Below, in pieces: positions 24,158 through 32,202 of a stretch of 64,000 bases of DNA. Position numbers and translations under genes: made by a program. Position 1 is the stretch's first letter. Each line of letters opens with the position of its first letter. Source of the DNA: Treponema sp. (GTDB lineage Bacteria > Spirochaetota > Spirochaetia > Treponematales > Treponemataceae). The notes under the pieces were generated by a model. It had not been told where the DNA came from. It made no database searches and saw only the letters and a program-made list of their open reading frames with translations. The stretch is from assembly GCA_017935745.1 (NCBI GenBank), contig JAGBGX010000010.1, forward strand, positions 248,001 through 312,000. Direction: 5' to 3'.

Positions 24158-24186
24158 GCAGTCTGGCAGAAAATGCCGGGCTTTTT

Positions 24187-24273
24187 GGAAAGATGTCCGA
24201 GCGGTTTAAGGTACACCCTTGGAAGGGGTGCGCAGCAGAAATGCTGCCGGGAGTTCGAATCTCCCTCTTTCCG
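24187..24273 (+). tRNA. tRNA-Ser (GGA anticodon)
   Basis: Class II, 87 nt; acceptor GGAAAGA/TCTTTCC, anticodon stem-loop CACCC TTGGAAG GGGTG, long variable arm GCAGCAGAAATGCTGC. Confidence 0.95.
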
Positions 24274-24277
24274 TAGT

Positions 24278-24371
24278 GCCGGGTGCTATGCAAGTGTCCG
24301 CCTCAAAACCCCGCCAGAGCCGGAAGGCAGCAACGGTATGAGGACGGAGGCTGTGCCGTAGATTACCCGGC
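24278..24371 (+). ncRNA. ffs: small SRP RNA (4.5S type)
   Basis: About 94 nt. The ends pair (GCCGGG with CCCGGC) and the apex holds the hallmark CCGGAAGGCAGCAACGG of domain IV, where Ffh binds. A run of T at 24372-24379 ends it. It follows tRNA-Ser by four bases, so both may be processed from one transcript, and its T run touches the end of lptB on the other strand. Confidence 0.95.
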
Positions 24372-24379
24372 TTTTTTTT

Positions 24380-25129
24380 TCACATTGAAAAATTTTTCCC
24401 GAGATACAGTTCCCGTGCTTCCTGTGACTGCAAGATGTCTTCCTTTGTGCCGGAAACAAGAATTGTTCCTGTGGAAATGATAATCGCCCTGTCCGTGATT
24501 TCCAGCGTGTCGCGCACATTGTGGTCTGTGATGAGAATTCCGATTCCCTGCCGTGCAAGCAGCCTGATGATTTCCTTGATGTCAGCCACGGCAATCGGGT
24601 CGATTCCGGCGAACGGCTCGTCCAGAAGCAGGAATTTCGGCTCGATGGCAAGCGAGCGGGCAATTTCCGTCCTGCGCCGCTCCCCGCCGGAAAGCGTGTA
24701 CGCCTGCTGCTTCCTGATTCTGCCGATTGCAAATTCGTCTATGAGCTGCTCGAGGCGCGTTTTTTTCTGCGCTTTTGTCAGGTCTTTCCGTGTTTCAAGG
24801 ATTGCCCAGATGTTTTCTTCTACGGTGAGCTTCCTGAAAACAGAAGGCTCCTGCGGAAGGTATGAAATTCCTGCCTGCGCCCGCCGGTACATCGGAAACT
24901 GTGTGATGCGGCTCTCATTCAGGAACACGTCTCCTGCCGTGGGCTTGTAAAATCCTACAATCATGTAGAATGTCGTGGTTTTTCCTGCGCCGTTCGGGCC
25001 GAGAAGCCCGAGCACTTCGCCTGTGCGCATGGAAAATTCAACTCCCTTGACAACGCGCTTCCGCCCGAATGATTTGTACAGCGATGAAACGCGCAGCGTG
25101 CTTTCTTTTTTGTCTGTCTGTCCGTTCAT
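24380..25129 (-). CDS. lptB: LPS export ABC transporter ATPase LptB
   Basis: 249 residues. Walker A LGPNGAGKTTTF, Q-loop LPQEPSVFRKLTV, signature LSGGERRRTEIARSL, Walker B LLLDEPFAGIDPIAV and switch H in ITDHNVRDTLE: all intact and in the LptB pattern. LptB drives movement of lipopolysaccharide or a related glycolipid from the inner membrane to the LptA bridge. It overlaps lptA by ATGA and is the last gene of the operon. Confidence 0.95.
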   Translation of the reverse strand: MNGQTDKKESTLRVSSLYKSFGRKRVVKGVEFSMRTGEVLGLLGPNGAGKTTTFYMIVGFYKPTAGDVFLNESRITQFPMYRRAQAGISYLPQEPSVFRKLTVEENIWAILETRKDLTKAQKKTRLEQLIDEFAIGRIRKQQAYTLSGGERRRTEIARSLAIEPKFLLLDEPFAGIDPIAVADIKEIIRLLARQGIGILITDHNVRDTLEITDRAIIISTGTILVSGTKEDILQSQEARELYLGKNFSM

Positions 25130-25767
25130 TCTTCTCCTGCCTGGCTTTCCGGCTGCGAGGATGAAACAGAGCCTTTCACTCTTCCTGACAGCTGAATTTC
25201 CTGGGACTGCAGGTTCAGCGTGATGTTCTGCGCCCGGAATGTGTCGCCCTTTTGCACGACAGAGGGATTTCCGCTCATGTCAAGAAGCTGCTCCCGCTTT
25301 TTGTAAATGGCATGGGCGCAGGTGCATACATTGTCCTTTTGCGTGATGTTCACCTGGATCTGCATTACGGCTGTTTCCGCGGTTTCGCTGTACTCGATAA
25401 TCTGAGCCTGGGCAGTCAGTCCGTTTTCAATGTCAGTAAGCTTGACGCTGTTTTCCAGCCGCGCGATTTTTGTGTTTCTGTCGTACAGCATGTTGCCGCA
25501 GGAAAAGTCCATGTTCGTCTCCGTGTTCCTGCCTTCAACGCTGCCTTCTGCTTTTATCAGCCGGAAATTGTCTCCTGAAATTTCGATGGAGTCTGCGGAA
25601 ATCTGCATGTTCTGGGTTGTCACTTTTGCGTTGCCTTTTAAAATGGTCACGCTGCTTTTGCTGCCGGCTGTTCCGCTCATGGAATCTGCGCTGAACTTGA
25701 TTGTTTCTGCGCGTGCAGAGATCAGGTGAGTCATAAGGGCGAAAATCAGGCAGAGCTTTTTATTCAT
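25126..25767 (-). CDS. lptA: LptA/OstA-like periplasmic protein
   Basis: 213 residues with a signal peptide (MNKKLCLIFALMTHLISARA). The rest is the beta-jellyroll OstA fold: ETIKFSADSMSGTAG, then ILKGNAKVTTQNMQISADSI and GNMLYDRNTKIARLENSV. In LptA these strands form the periplasmic bridge for lipid A-type glycolipids. Overlaps with lptC and lptB by four bases each show tight coupling. Confidence 0.88.
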   Translation of the reverse strand: MNKKLCLIFALMTHLISARAETIKFSADSMSGTAGSKSSVTILKGNAKVTTQNMQISADSIEISGDNFRLIKAEGSVEGRNTETNMDFSCGNMLYDRNTKIARLENSVKLTDIENGLTAQAQIIEYSETAETAVMQIQVNITQKDNVCTCAHAIYKKREQLLDMSGNPSVVQKGDTFRAQNITLNLQSQEIQLSGRVKGSVSSSQPESQAGEE

Positions 25768-26348
25768 TCGGAATCTGCTCCGCTCTGGCTTTCTGTGCCG
25801 CTGTCCGCCGTGATTGTTCCGGCTGTGTTTCTGCTGAATGAAAAGCTTCTGGAAATTCCGCTTGCTGAAAATCCTTTTCCTTCAATTTCAATGTCATCCC
25901 GTGAAAGAAAGACTGTGCTGTCCTGCCCGGAAACGAGCTGCTGTGTTTTTTTGTTCCACTTCAGCTCCTGGGCGCGTATGCTGAATTCCGGGTCAGAGCT
26001 GCTCAGCTCGATGCTGCCGAAAAGCGTATACAGTTCGTCCTGGGGATTCATTCCGAGAAGCCCGCAGGAGCCTTCAGAGCCGGGGCTGCCGCTTTTGTCC
26101 CACGTTTTAAAGTGCGCGTTCCTTGCGTATGCTTTCCCGTCGCCCTTGTACTGCTCAAGCAGCTCGGCGCGGATTTCTGCGGAAAGGGATTCGCCTTCAT
26201 ATTTCATAAACCGCACGTTTTGGAACTGCAGCTCAGGAGATGCGTTTTCAAAGTTCATTTCCTTTTCATACTTGAGCGAGCATGAAGCTGCTGTGCAGGA
26301 AAGAATCAGCATGAAAAACGCAGCGCGCCCTGTTCCGTTCTGTTTCAT
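25764..26348 (-). CDS. lptC: LptC-like lipoprotein
   Basis: 194 residues. The signal peptide ends in a lipobox (TAASC, Cys at about 23), so lipid-anchored, unlike the single helix anchor of E. coli LptC. The body shows the LptC/OstA pattern (FENASPELQFQNVRFMKYEG, ELLEQYKGDGKAYARNAHF, SGQDSTVFLSRDDIEIEGKG). Its start shares one base with the rseC stop (TGATG). It should pass glycolipid from LptBFG to LptA; lptF and lptG are not in the window. Confidence 0.8.
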   Translation of the reverse strand: MKQNGTGRAAFFMLILSCTAASCSLKYEKEMNFENASPELQFQNVRFMKYEGESLSAEIRAELLEQYKGDGKAYARNAHFKTWDKSGSPGSEGSCGLLGMNPQDELYTLFGSIELSSSDPEFSIRAQELKWNKKTQQLVSGQDSTVFLSRDDIEIEGKGFSASGISRSFSFSRNTAGTITADSGTESQSGADSE

Positions 26349-26761
26349 CAGCCGAGCACTTCGATTATTTCAGGCTTTCCCGGAACAGGAAACCGCCGGG
26401 TCACGATAAAAACAGCCAGCGAGGACAAAAAAAGGAAGAGCAGGACAAAGACGGCCTTTGCATCGCTTGTGACTGTTTTTCCAAGGAGCGCCATGAGCGG
26501 CGCGGCAAGCAGGTAGCCGGCTACAGCGCACGCCACGGGCAGAAGGAGTGAAACAGTTCCCTGAAGCGCCTGCATTTTTTTGCTTGCCCCGATGAGGACG
26601 GCTTCGCCTTTTTTTACTGCAAGATTTCTGGGATTTGCAACTTCAAAGCATGACTTTTTTGCACCGCATCCGGCAGAGCAGGAAGCGCATTCTTCCTTTT
26701 GGATCCGGGCGGCGAGGATTGCATCGTTTTCTACTGAAACAACAAGGGCTTTTTGTGTCAC
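26348..26761 (-). CDS. RseC/SoxR-reducing-system family membrane protein
   Basis: 137 residues from the GTG at 26761, which overlaps the TPR stop (GTGA). The N-terminal part has a Cys cluster CASCSAGCGAKKSC characteristic of RseC/MucC. Two membrane helices follow (GTVSLLLPVACAVAGYLLAA and VFVLLFLFLSSLAVFIV). In proteobacteria and spirochaetes such proteins tend to lie with Rnf or envelope stress genes; here it is within the lpt operon. Exact function unknown. Confidence 0.8.
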   Translation of the reverse strand: MTQKALVVSVENDAILAARIQKEECASCSAGCGAKKSCFEVANPRNLAVKKGEAVLIGASKKMQALQGTVSLLLPVACAVAGYLLAAPLMALLGKTVTSDAKAVFVLLFLFLSSLAVFIVTRRFPVPGKPEIIEVLG

Positions 26762-27288
26762 GGCTGGGATTCCTTTCTGATTGATGAAAGCAGCCTGGCG
26801 CATTCCTGAACGCCCACGCTGTTTTTAAGCTCTCCGTATGTGTCGCGCAGATTGAAAACGGCATCATAATAGTGCGGATCAAGCGAGACCGCATGCTCAA
26901 AGCAGTCTGCTGCCGCCTGATAGTCAGCCGAGCTGAAATGGATGACTCCCGCCGTGTTCCAGAAGTGCGGATTCAGGGAGTTAAGCTCCAGTCCGGCCGT
27001 GCAGTGCAGAAGCGCTTCGTCCATTGCGCCTGCCGAAATGCACAAAACCGCAAGCGTCTCTATGATTTCTTCGTCCTGCGGATTTATTGTGTATGCGTAT
27101 TCGATTGCAGCCTTTGCCTTGGCAATCTGGCCTGCGTCCCTGTATGTCAGCGCCAGATTGAACCACAGAAGGGCATTTTCGTTTTCAACAGTTATGGCGC
27201 GCTTCAGGCAGGCGATTGCATCATCGTATTCGCCCTTTGCAGCAAGCGTTACGGCCTGATTATTCAGTTTCTCGCTGTTTTCAAGCAT
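26758..27288 (-). CDS. TPR-repeat protein
   Basis: 176 residues from the ATG at 27288 (GGAACGG upstream); the frame is open to 27351. Four to five tetratricopeptide repeats (NNQAVTLAAKGEYDDAIACL, ALLWFNLALTYRDAGQIAKA, PHFWNTAGVIHFSSADYQAA, PHYYDAVFNLRDTYGELKN). No signal peptide. Likely a scaffold; sits between the prenyl synthase and rseC genes with tight spacing. Confidence 0.85.
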   Translation of the reverse strand: MLENSEKLNNQAVTLAAKGEYDDAIACLKRAITVENENALLWFNLALTYRDAGQIAKAKAAIEYAYTINPQDEEIIETLAVLCISAGAMDEALLHCTAGLELNSLNPHFWNTAGVIHFSSADYQAAADCFEHAVSLDPHYYDAVFNLRDTYGELKNSVGVQECARLLSSIRKESQP

Positions 27289-27311
27289 TCCGTTCCTCCC
27301 GTGCTGCCTTT

Positions 27312-28394
27312 TCAGGCGCGGCTGCCGTTTTCTGGAATCAGGGAAGCGCACAAGTCCCTGATGTGCTGCGCGTCGGCACAGTCCTTGCCGAACAGCTCCA
27401 TGAATGAAGCGCAGCCGTTTTCGATTAAGGCAGTTCCTTTTTCCCGCGCGGTCTCAATGCAGCCGTCCTGCCCGAGAAGCTCTATGGCTTTTTCCACGGC
27501 GCGGCTTTTGATGCCTTCCTGCGCGGCCTGCTCAAAGTACGAGCAGAGCAGTTTTTGTTCCGCTGAATTTTTATGCTGCTCAGTAAAAATCAGGACTGGA
27601 AGCGACTTTTTGCCTTCCACGATATCGTCCCCGCGGTTTTTCCCGGGATTTCCTGCCGTCAGGTTCAGCACATCATCAAGAATCTGGAATCCGCTTCCGA
27701 TTTCACAGGCGGCCTGTCCTGCGCGCAGAACGGACTGTTCATCTGCCCCGCAGATAATCAGCGCAATTTCTGCTGCGAGGGAAGCGAGCGTTCCTGTCTT
27801 GTTTGCAATCATCGCGCTGTATTCAGCGGAAGACGGAAAAACGGTGCTGTCCCTGTGCCATGCAATGTCCATTGCCTGCCCGAGGTGAAGGCGGCGCAGC
27901 TGTGAAAGGTACGTGCAAAGCAGCCTGTTTTTGAGCTGCGCAGAGCATGAAAGCTGCTCAAGGCAGACAGAAGCCTGAAAATACAGCCACGAGCCTGCAT
28001 TGAGGGCAGTGTCGGTTCCGTATGTTATATGCGCGGCAGGCTTTCCTCTCCGTGTGTCAGAGCGGTCTTCAATATCATCATGAATAAGGCTTGCCGTGTG
28101 GACAAATTCAACGAGAGGGGCAAGCCGGTATGCGGTTTCCTGTGCTTCTTCCTTTTTTTCTTCAGCCGAAGCAGCCCGGGCGCACAGAACAAGCAGCAGC
28201 GGCCGCCACCGTTTTCCGCCCAGATCGACAAGGCTCCGTGTTGTTTCCAGCAGCGGAGAAATGTGGCTCCCGGTGATTTCCTGCGGCTGATTTCCGAATG
28301 AAAGCCTGATCCATTCAGAGTCCGGCTGGCGCGGCAAAAACTGATTGACAGAGAGTTCAATTCTTCTGAGATGCTCTGAAAACTGCTGATCCAT
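27312..28394 (-). CDS. polyprenyl diphosphate synthase
   Basis: 360 residues from the ATG at 28394. First Asp-rich motif in LIHDDIEDRSDTRRGKPAAH, second in FQILDDVLNLTAG with RGDDIVEGKKSLPVL. These mark a trans-prenyl synthase that adds isopentenyl-PP to allylic diphosphates (farnesyl, geranylgeranyl or longer). The product length cannot be safely read. First gene of the operon reading into tpr-rseC-lptCAB; undecaprenyl or quinone side chain supply may be the link. Confidence 0.88.
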   Translation of the reverse strand: MDQQFSEHLRRIELSVNQFLPRQPDSEWIRLSFGNQPQEITGSHISPLLETTRSLVDLGGKRWRPLLLVLCARAASAEEKKEEAQETAYRLAPLVEFVHTASLIHDDIEDRSDTRRGKPAAHITYGTDTALNAGSWLYFQASVCLEQLSCSAQLKNRLLCTYLSQLRRLHLGQAMDIAWHRDSTVFPSSAEYSAMIANKTGTLASLAAEIALIICGADEQSVLRAGQAACEIGSGFQILDDVLNLTAGNPGKNRGDDIVEGKKSLPVLIFTEQHKNSAEQKLLCSYFEQAAQEGIKSRAVEKAIELLGQDGCIETAREKGTALIENGCASFMELFGKDCADAQHIRDLCASLIPENGSRA

Positions 28395-28493
28395 ATCAGA
28401 CAATCATATCTTATTTTCAGACAGTTTGCAATCAGTGAAAGGCAGTGTGCAGGAACTCAGGATGGAGCACAGTGCCGCCGCAGCGGCATTGTA

Positions 28494-29330
28494 TCAGTTC
28501 AGGACGTAGGAAAAGTCTTCGATGCGCGTCAGCTCGTTTACTGTTGTGCCGAATTTTTCAGAGACATCGTAGCAGCTGATTCTCACAGGATTTCCGAACG
28601 CATCATTTTTGTAGATGCGGCGCTGCGAAAGCTTGTTGTCCTGATTGTACACTTGGATTTCTGTGAGGAAGCCGCTTGCCGTGTCATAGCGGAATACGAT
28701 TTTCTGCGTGCATGTTCCGTCTGCGCCGTACTGCTCAACGATTGCATTTTTTCCGTCTTCCGTGTAGGCGTACTTGCGGGAGCTGTCAAGCGTTCCGTCT
28801 CCGTTGTACTGAATTTCCTCTGCGGTTTTTCCTGATTCATTTTGGGATGAAATGATGCGGGTAACAAGCTTTCCGTCCGCGTCGTACAGGTTTTCTGTGC
28901 ATTTTGTATTTTCATGCTTGAAGATTGATTTTGAATTCAGCGCGCCGGAATTTGCATCGGTGACTGTCTCTGAGCGCAGTGTTTCGTCCGGGGCATATTC
29001 AAATTCAGTCCGCAGGGAAACGCCTGTAGAAAAATCAGCGTACTCGAATGCAGTCCATCTGCTTTCAGAGTCGTATGTGTTCGTGTGTTTTCTGAGAAGC
29101 TCGTCCTTCGGGCTGTACACGCAGACATCGGTTTCCAGTCCGTTTGCAAATGTGTGCGTCTCCTTTTCAAAGACCGTGCGGAAGTAGTCGCCGAATTTTG
29201 AAGTGACAGTGTACACTGTCTTTGTATAGGAAGAAACTGCTCCTTCAGGCTTGAACCCTATTGAAAAATCGCTGCAAAAGGCGCAGAGCGAAAGGGCGGC
29301 GGCTGTGGCTGCTGATATAAGTTTTTTCAT
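28494..29330 (-). CDS. exported protein with YD/MORN-like repeats
   Basis: 278 residues from the ATG at 29330 (GGGGGA upstream). A signal peptide (MKKLISAATAAALSLCAFC) is followed by repeats of about 20-25 residues with Tyr/Asp/Gly: LYDADGKLVTRI, QYNGDGTLDSSRKYAYTEDG, QYGADGTCTQKIVFRYD, VYNQDNKLSQRRIYKNDAFG. These resemble YD/toxin_2-type strands. Probably periplasmic or surface; function unknown. Confidence 0.7.
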   Translation of the reverse strand: MKKLISAATAAALSLCAFCSDFSIGFKPEGAVSSYTKTVYTVTSKFGDYFRTVFEKETHTFANGLETDVCVYSPKDELLRKHTNTYDSESRWTAFEYADFSTGVSLRTEFEYAPDETLRSETVTDANSGALNSKSIFKHENTKCTENLYDADGKLVTRIISSQNESGKTAEEIQYNGDGTLDSSRKYAYTEDGKNAIVEQYGADGTCTQKIVFRYDTASGFLTEIQVYNQDNKLSQRRIYKNDAFGNPVRISCYDVSEKFGTTVNELTRIEDFSYVLN

Positions 29331-29512
29331 AATTCCCCCAGTCAAAATATCTGTTCTGATTATCGACTAAAGCGCATGGAATTTTTATAGTGAATGCACG
29401 TATTTTTTTCAGCTGAATCTGCCTGCGGTTTTTTCTCCCTCTCAGAAGCATCATTTGCAATGATGTGCGCAAAACGGTACTATATAAATTCTGCTGAAAG
29501 GAATATGCATGT

Positions 29513-31105
29513 ATGGATACGGACGAAGCTCTTGTTTCAATAAAAAACTGTAGGATTCAGGGACGCTCTTCTCCTGTCATTGGCCGGATTGACTGGACGA
29601 TGAAAAAAGGAGAGGCATGGCTTGTCACCGGCCCGGGCGGCGGCGGAAAGGAAGCTTTTATAAAGGCTGTGACCGGCTCCCTTTCATTTATTCCGAACGG
29701 AGCAGACGGCTGCTTTTGCACTGCTTTTTCAGGAAGCGTTGCTGCGGTGTCTCTTGAAGCGGCGGCGGATCTCATTGAAGAGGAGCGCAGCCGGGACGAA
29801 AGCGAGTATCTTGGAAAGCAGGACATCGGCAGAACCGGACGTGCGTATATCTGCGAAGTTCTTGGCGGCTCTGACAGAAAAAACGCGCCGCTCCCAAAGG
29901 TCGCTTCCAGGCTTGAGTCGTTTCCTGCCGTGAAGCTGTGCGGCGTGGAAGGAATTCTTGACCGCGGCCTGAGCTTTATGTCAACGGGTGAAATCAGGCG
30001 GACGCTTTTGTGCCGCGCGCTGCTGTCTGGCTGCCGCCTTCTTGTCCTGAGCAATCCGTTTGACGGGCTTGACAGCAGTTCCAGGAAAATTCTGTCTGCA
30101 TTTTTTGACACGGTTGCGCGCCGTCAGCTTTGCTCTTCAGCTGAAAACGGAGGCTTTCCTCATCTTCTTTTGTGCATGGAGCGGTTCACTGAAATTCCAG
30201 AAAGCATAAACCGCGTCCTTGAGTTTTCCGGCGGAACAGTTTCCTTCTGCGGAAAAAAATCAGACTATGAGCTGCTTTTGCAGAAGCGGGAGCAGGAGTC
30301 GCGGCATCTGTGCGTGCAGCGGAAAAAGGAATTTCTTGACGAGCTGAAAAGAATCAGGGAAGAAAGCGCGGCAGGCTCTTCTGTTCCTGACTGCGGAAGC
30401 TGCTGTGAAACCCTTGTGAAATTTGAAAATGTCACTGTCGGCTGGGACGGACGCAAGGTTCTTGACGGCCTGAGCTGGGAAGTAAAGAAGGGCTGCCATT
30501 TTCTAATCCGCGGCCCGAACGGCTCGGGAAAAACGACAATTCTGGAGCTTATTACCGGCGACAATATGCAGGTGTTCAGGGAAGCTGTTTTTCTCTTCGG
30601 AAAGCGGCGCGGTACAGGAGAGTCAGTCTGGGATATCAGGAAGCGGCTGGGGATTGTGAGCTACAGGCTTCATGTTGAATACAGAATGGTTGGCGGAACT
30701 GATTTGCAGAGCGTTGTTGCAAGCGGATTCAAGGACAGCATCGGGCTGTATGAGCAGGCGTCTGACTTTGAAATCGCTGTCGCACGCTCATGGCTGAAGC
30801 TCGCCGGATTTTCCGGCAGGGAAACCGAGCCGTTCAGCTCGCTGAGCTATGGAGAGCAGCGCGCGGTTCTGATTCTGCGTGCGGCTGTAAAGGCTCCGCA
30901 GCTTCTGATTCTGGACGAGCCGTGCCACGGGCTTGACGAAAGCTTCCGTGAGAATATTCTCGCCCTGCTGCAAACGGTGGCGGAAACGGGAACAACGACA
31001 CTGCTTCATGTGACACATGATCCGTCGGAAGTGCTTCCATGTGAAAAAAACATTCTGGAGCTTCGTCCGGGAGAAACTCCCATGTACCGTTTGCTTCAGA
31101 TTTGA
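29513..31105 (+). CDS. ModF-like tandem ABC ATPase
   Basis: 530 residues, two ABC domains and no membrane segment. The second is complete: GPNGSGKTTILE, LSYGEQRAVLILRAAV, LLILDEPCHGLDES, HVTHD. The first is degraded: Walker A GPGGGGKEAFIK lacks the Ser/Thr after Lys and Walker B reads LLVLSNPFDGLD, without the Asp-Glu pair. Its signature MSTGEIRRTLL remains. The arrangement fits ModF and similar ABC proteins of unknown job. A TATATA box precedes the gene. Confidence 0.8.
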   Translation: MDTDEALVSIKNCRIQGRSSPVIGRIDWTMKKGEAWLVTGPGGGGKEAFIKAVTGSLSFIPNGADGCFCTAFSGSVAAVSLEAAADLIEEERSRDESEYLGKQDIGRTGRAYICEVLGGSDRKNAPLPKVASRLESFPAVKLCGVEGILDRGLSFMSTGEIRRTLLCRALLSGCRLLVLSNPFDGLDSSSRKILSAFFDTVARRQLCSSAENGGFPHLLLCMERFTEIPESINRVLEFSGGTVSFCGKKSDYELLLQKREQESRHLCVQRKKEFLDELKRIREESAAGSSVPDCGSCCETLVKFENVTVGWDGRKVLDGLSWEVKKGCHFLIRGPNGSGKTTILELITGDNMQVFREAVFLFGKRRGTGESVWDIRKRLGIVSYRLHVEYRMVGGTDLQSVVASGFKDSIGLYEQASDFEIAVARSWLKLAGFSGRETEPFSSLSYGEQRAVLILRAAVKAPQLLILDEPCHGLDESFRENILALLQTVAETGTTTLLHVTHDPSEVLPCEKNILELRPGETPMYRLLQI

Positions 31106-31160
31106 TATTGAACTTGACTGCTTGTGCAGGCGAAATTAAGCTTTTCAAAAGTATTAGCAA

Positions 31161-31317
31161 GGAGTGTAAGATAAAGGCCGCTACAATGACGTGGCTTTTG
31201 TCTTCTTAAAGTTTGCGTTGCAGACTTTTTTATCAAATGTGCTTCCTCGCTTTGCTGCGGAAGCACGTAAAAAGTCAACAGGATTGCCGAAACAATTTTG
31301 CTGACTTTTTATGGGAG
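31161..31317 (+). repeat. multi-hairpin leader repeat, family A, copy 3
   Basis: Order: GATAAAGGCC...TGGCTTTTGTC; AAAGTTTGCGTTGCAGACTTT; GTGCTTCC...GGAAGCAC; AAAAAGTCAACA...GCTGACTTTTT; ATGGGAG and then the ATG of mtnN seven bases on. Confidence 0.85.
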
Positions 31318-31323
31318 TTTATA

Positions 31324-32061
31324 ATGCCTAAAAAAATCGGAATAATCGGCGCGATGGGAATTGAAGTGAAATTTCTCTTGTCGCAGCTTGAGCCTGAGCC
31401 GGGGGAGTCTTCACCAAGGAAAACAGCTGCCGGAGGCATGTCCTTTGCGGAAGGCAGGATTTCTGGCGTTTCCGTTGTGATTGTCCAGTCAGGAGTCGGA
31501 AAGGTGAACGCCGCACTGTGCGCCCAGAGGCTTATCATTCAGTTCAATGTGACCCATATCATCAATACGGGAATTGCGGGAGCTGTGGCGCACGGGCTGA
31601 ACGTTTTTGACTTTGTGGTTTCCACGGACGCGCTGTACCATGACATGGACGCGTCAGGCTTCGGCTATAAGGCGGGCGAGATTCCGCAGATGGAATGCAG
31701 CGATTTTCCAGCTGACAGAGCTATGGCTGAAGCTGCACAGAGCGTCTTTGAAAGCCTTCCTGAATTTCATAATCATTCCCTGGTTTTAGGCCGCATTGCT
31801 TCAGGCGACCAGTTTATAAGCAGCACTGATGCCAAGGCGCGGATTGCCCGGCTGTTCGCGCCTGCCTGTGTTGAAATGGAAGGAGCCGCCGTGGCCCATG
31901 CGTGCTACGTGAATGGCATTCCGTTTGTCATTATCCGCTGCATAAGCGACACTGCTGACGATGGCGGAGAAGCCATGTACAGCTTTAATGAAGAGGAAGC
32001 TGCGGCACTCAGCGGAAGGCTTGCAGTTTCTTTACTAGGAAGGTTTAAAATCAGCAACTGA
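31324..32061 (+). CDS. mtnN: MTA/SAH nucleosidase
   Basis: 245 residues from the ATG at 31324, set by GGGAG at 31313; the frame is open to 31213. GIIGAMGIEVKFLL at the start, IINTGIAGAV, ASGDQFI and CVEMEGAAVAHAC carry the purine nucleosidase active site, including Glu in EMEGAA and Asp in ISDTADD. It splits adenine from methylthioadenosine and S-adenosylhomocysteine. The last four codons (AAAATCAGCAAC) and stop are already within the next hairpin repeat. Confidence 0.95.
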   Translation: MPKKIGIIGAMGIEVKFLLSQLEPEPGESSPRKTAAGGMSFAEGRISGVSVVIVQSGVGKVNAALCAQRLIIQFNVTHIINTGIAGAVAHGLNVFDFVVSTDALYHDMDASGFGYKAGEIPQMECSDFPADRAMAEAAQSVFESLPEFHNHSLVLGRIASGDQFISSTDAKARIARLFAPACVEMEGAAVAHACYVNGIPFVIIRCISDTADDGGEAMYSFNEEEAAALSGRLAVSLLGRFKISN

Positions 32062-32196
32062 AATAGCGTTGCTGATTTTAACTACAGTTTCTTGCGAAAC
32101 TGTCTTATTGACGTATGCGCGGGGCAGACACTGCCTCGCGCATAAATGTGCCATCCTCGGAAACTGAAGTTTCCTGCGGTGTCACATTTTAAGGGG
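32045..32196 (+). repeat. multi-hairpin leader repeat, family B, copy 3
   Basis: AAAATCAGCAA...TTGCTGATTTT with loop CTGAAATAGCG; ACAGTTTC-TTGC-GAAACTGT; TATGCGCGGGG...CCTCGCGCATA; AATGTGCCATCCTCGGAAAC with TTTCCTGCGGTGTCACATTT; then AAGGGG seven bases before the GTG of the Omp85-like gene. Confidence 0.85.
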
Positions 32197-32202
32197 ATAT
32201 AA

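Noticed and set aside
26872-27888. 338-residue plus-strand ORF
   Set aside because: It runs antisense across the TPR and prenyl synthase genes, has no domain and no ribosome site; its length results from the GC-biased codons opposite.
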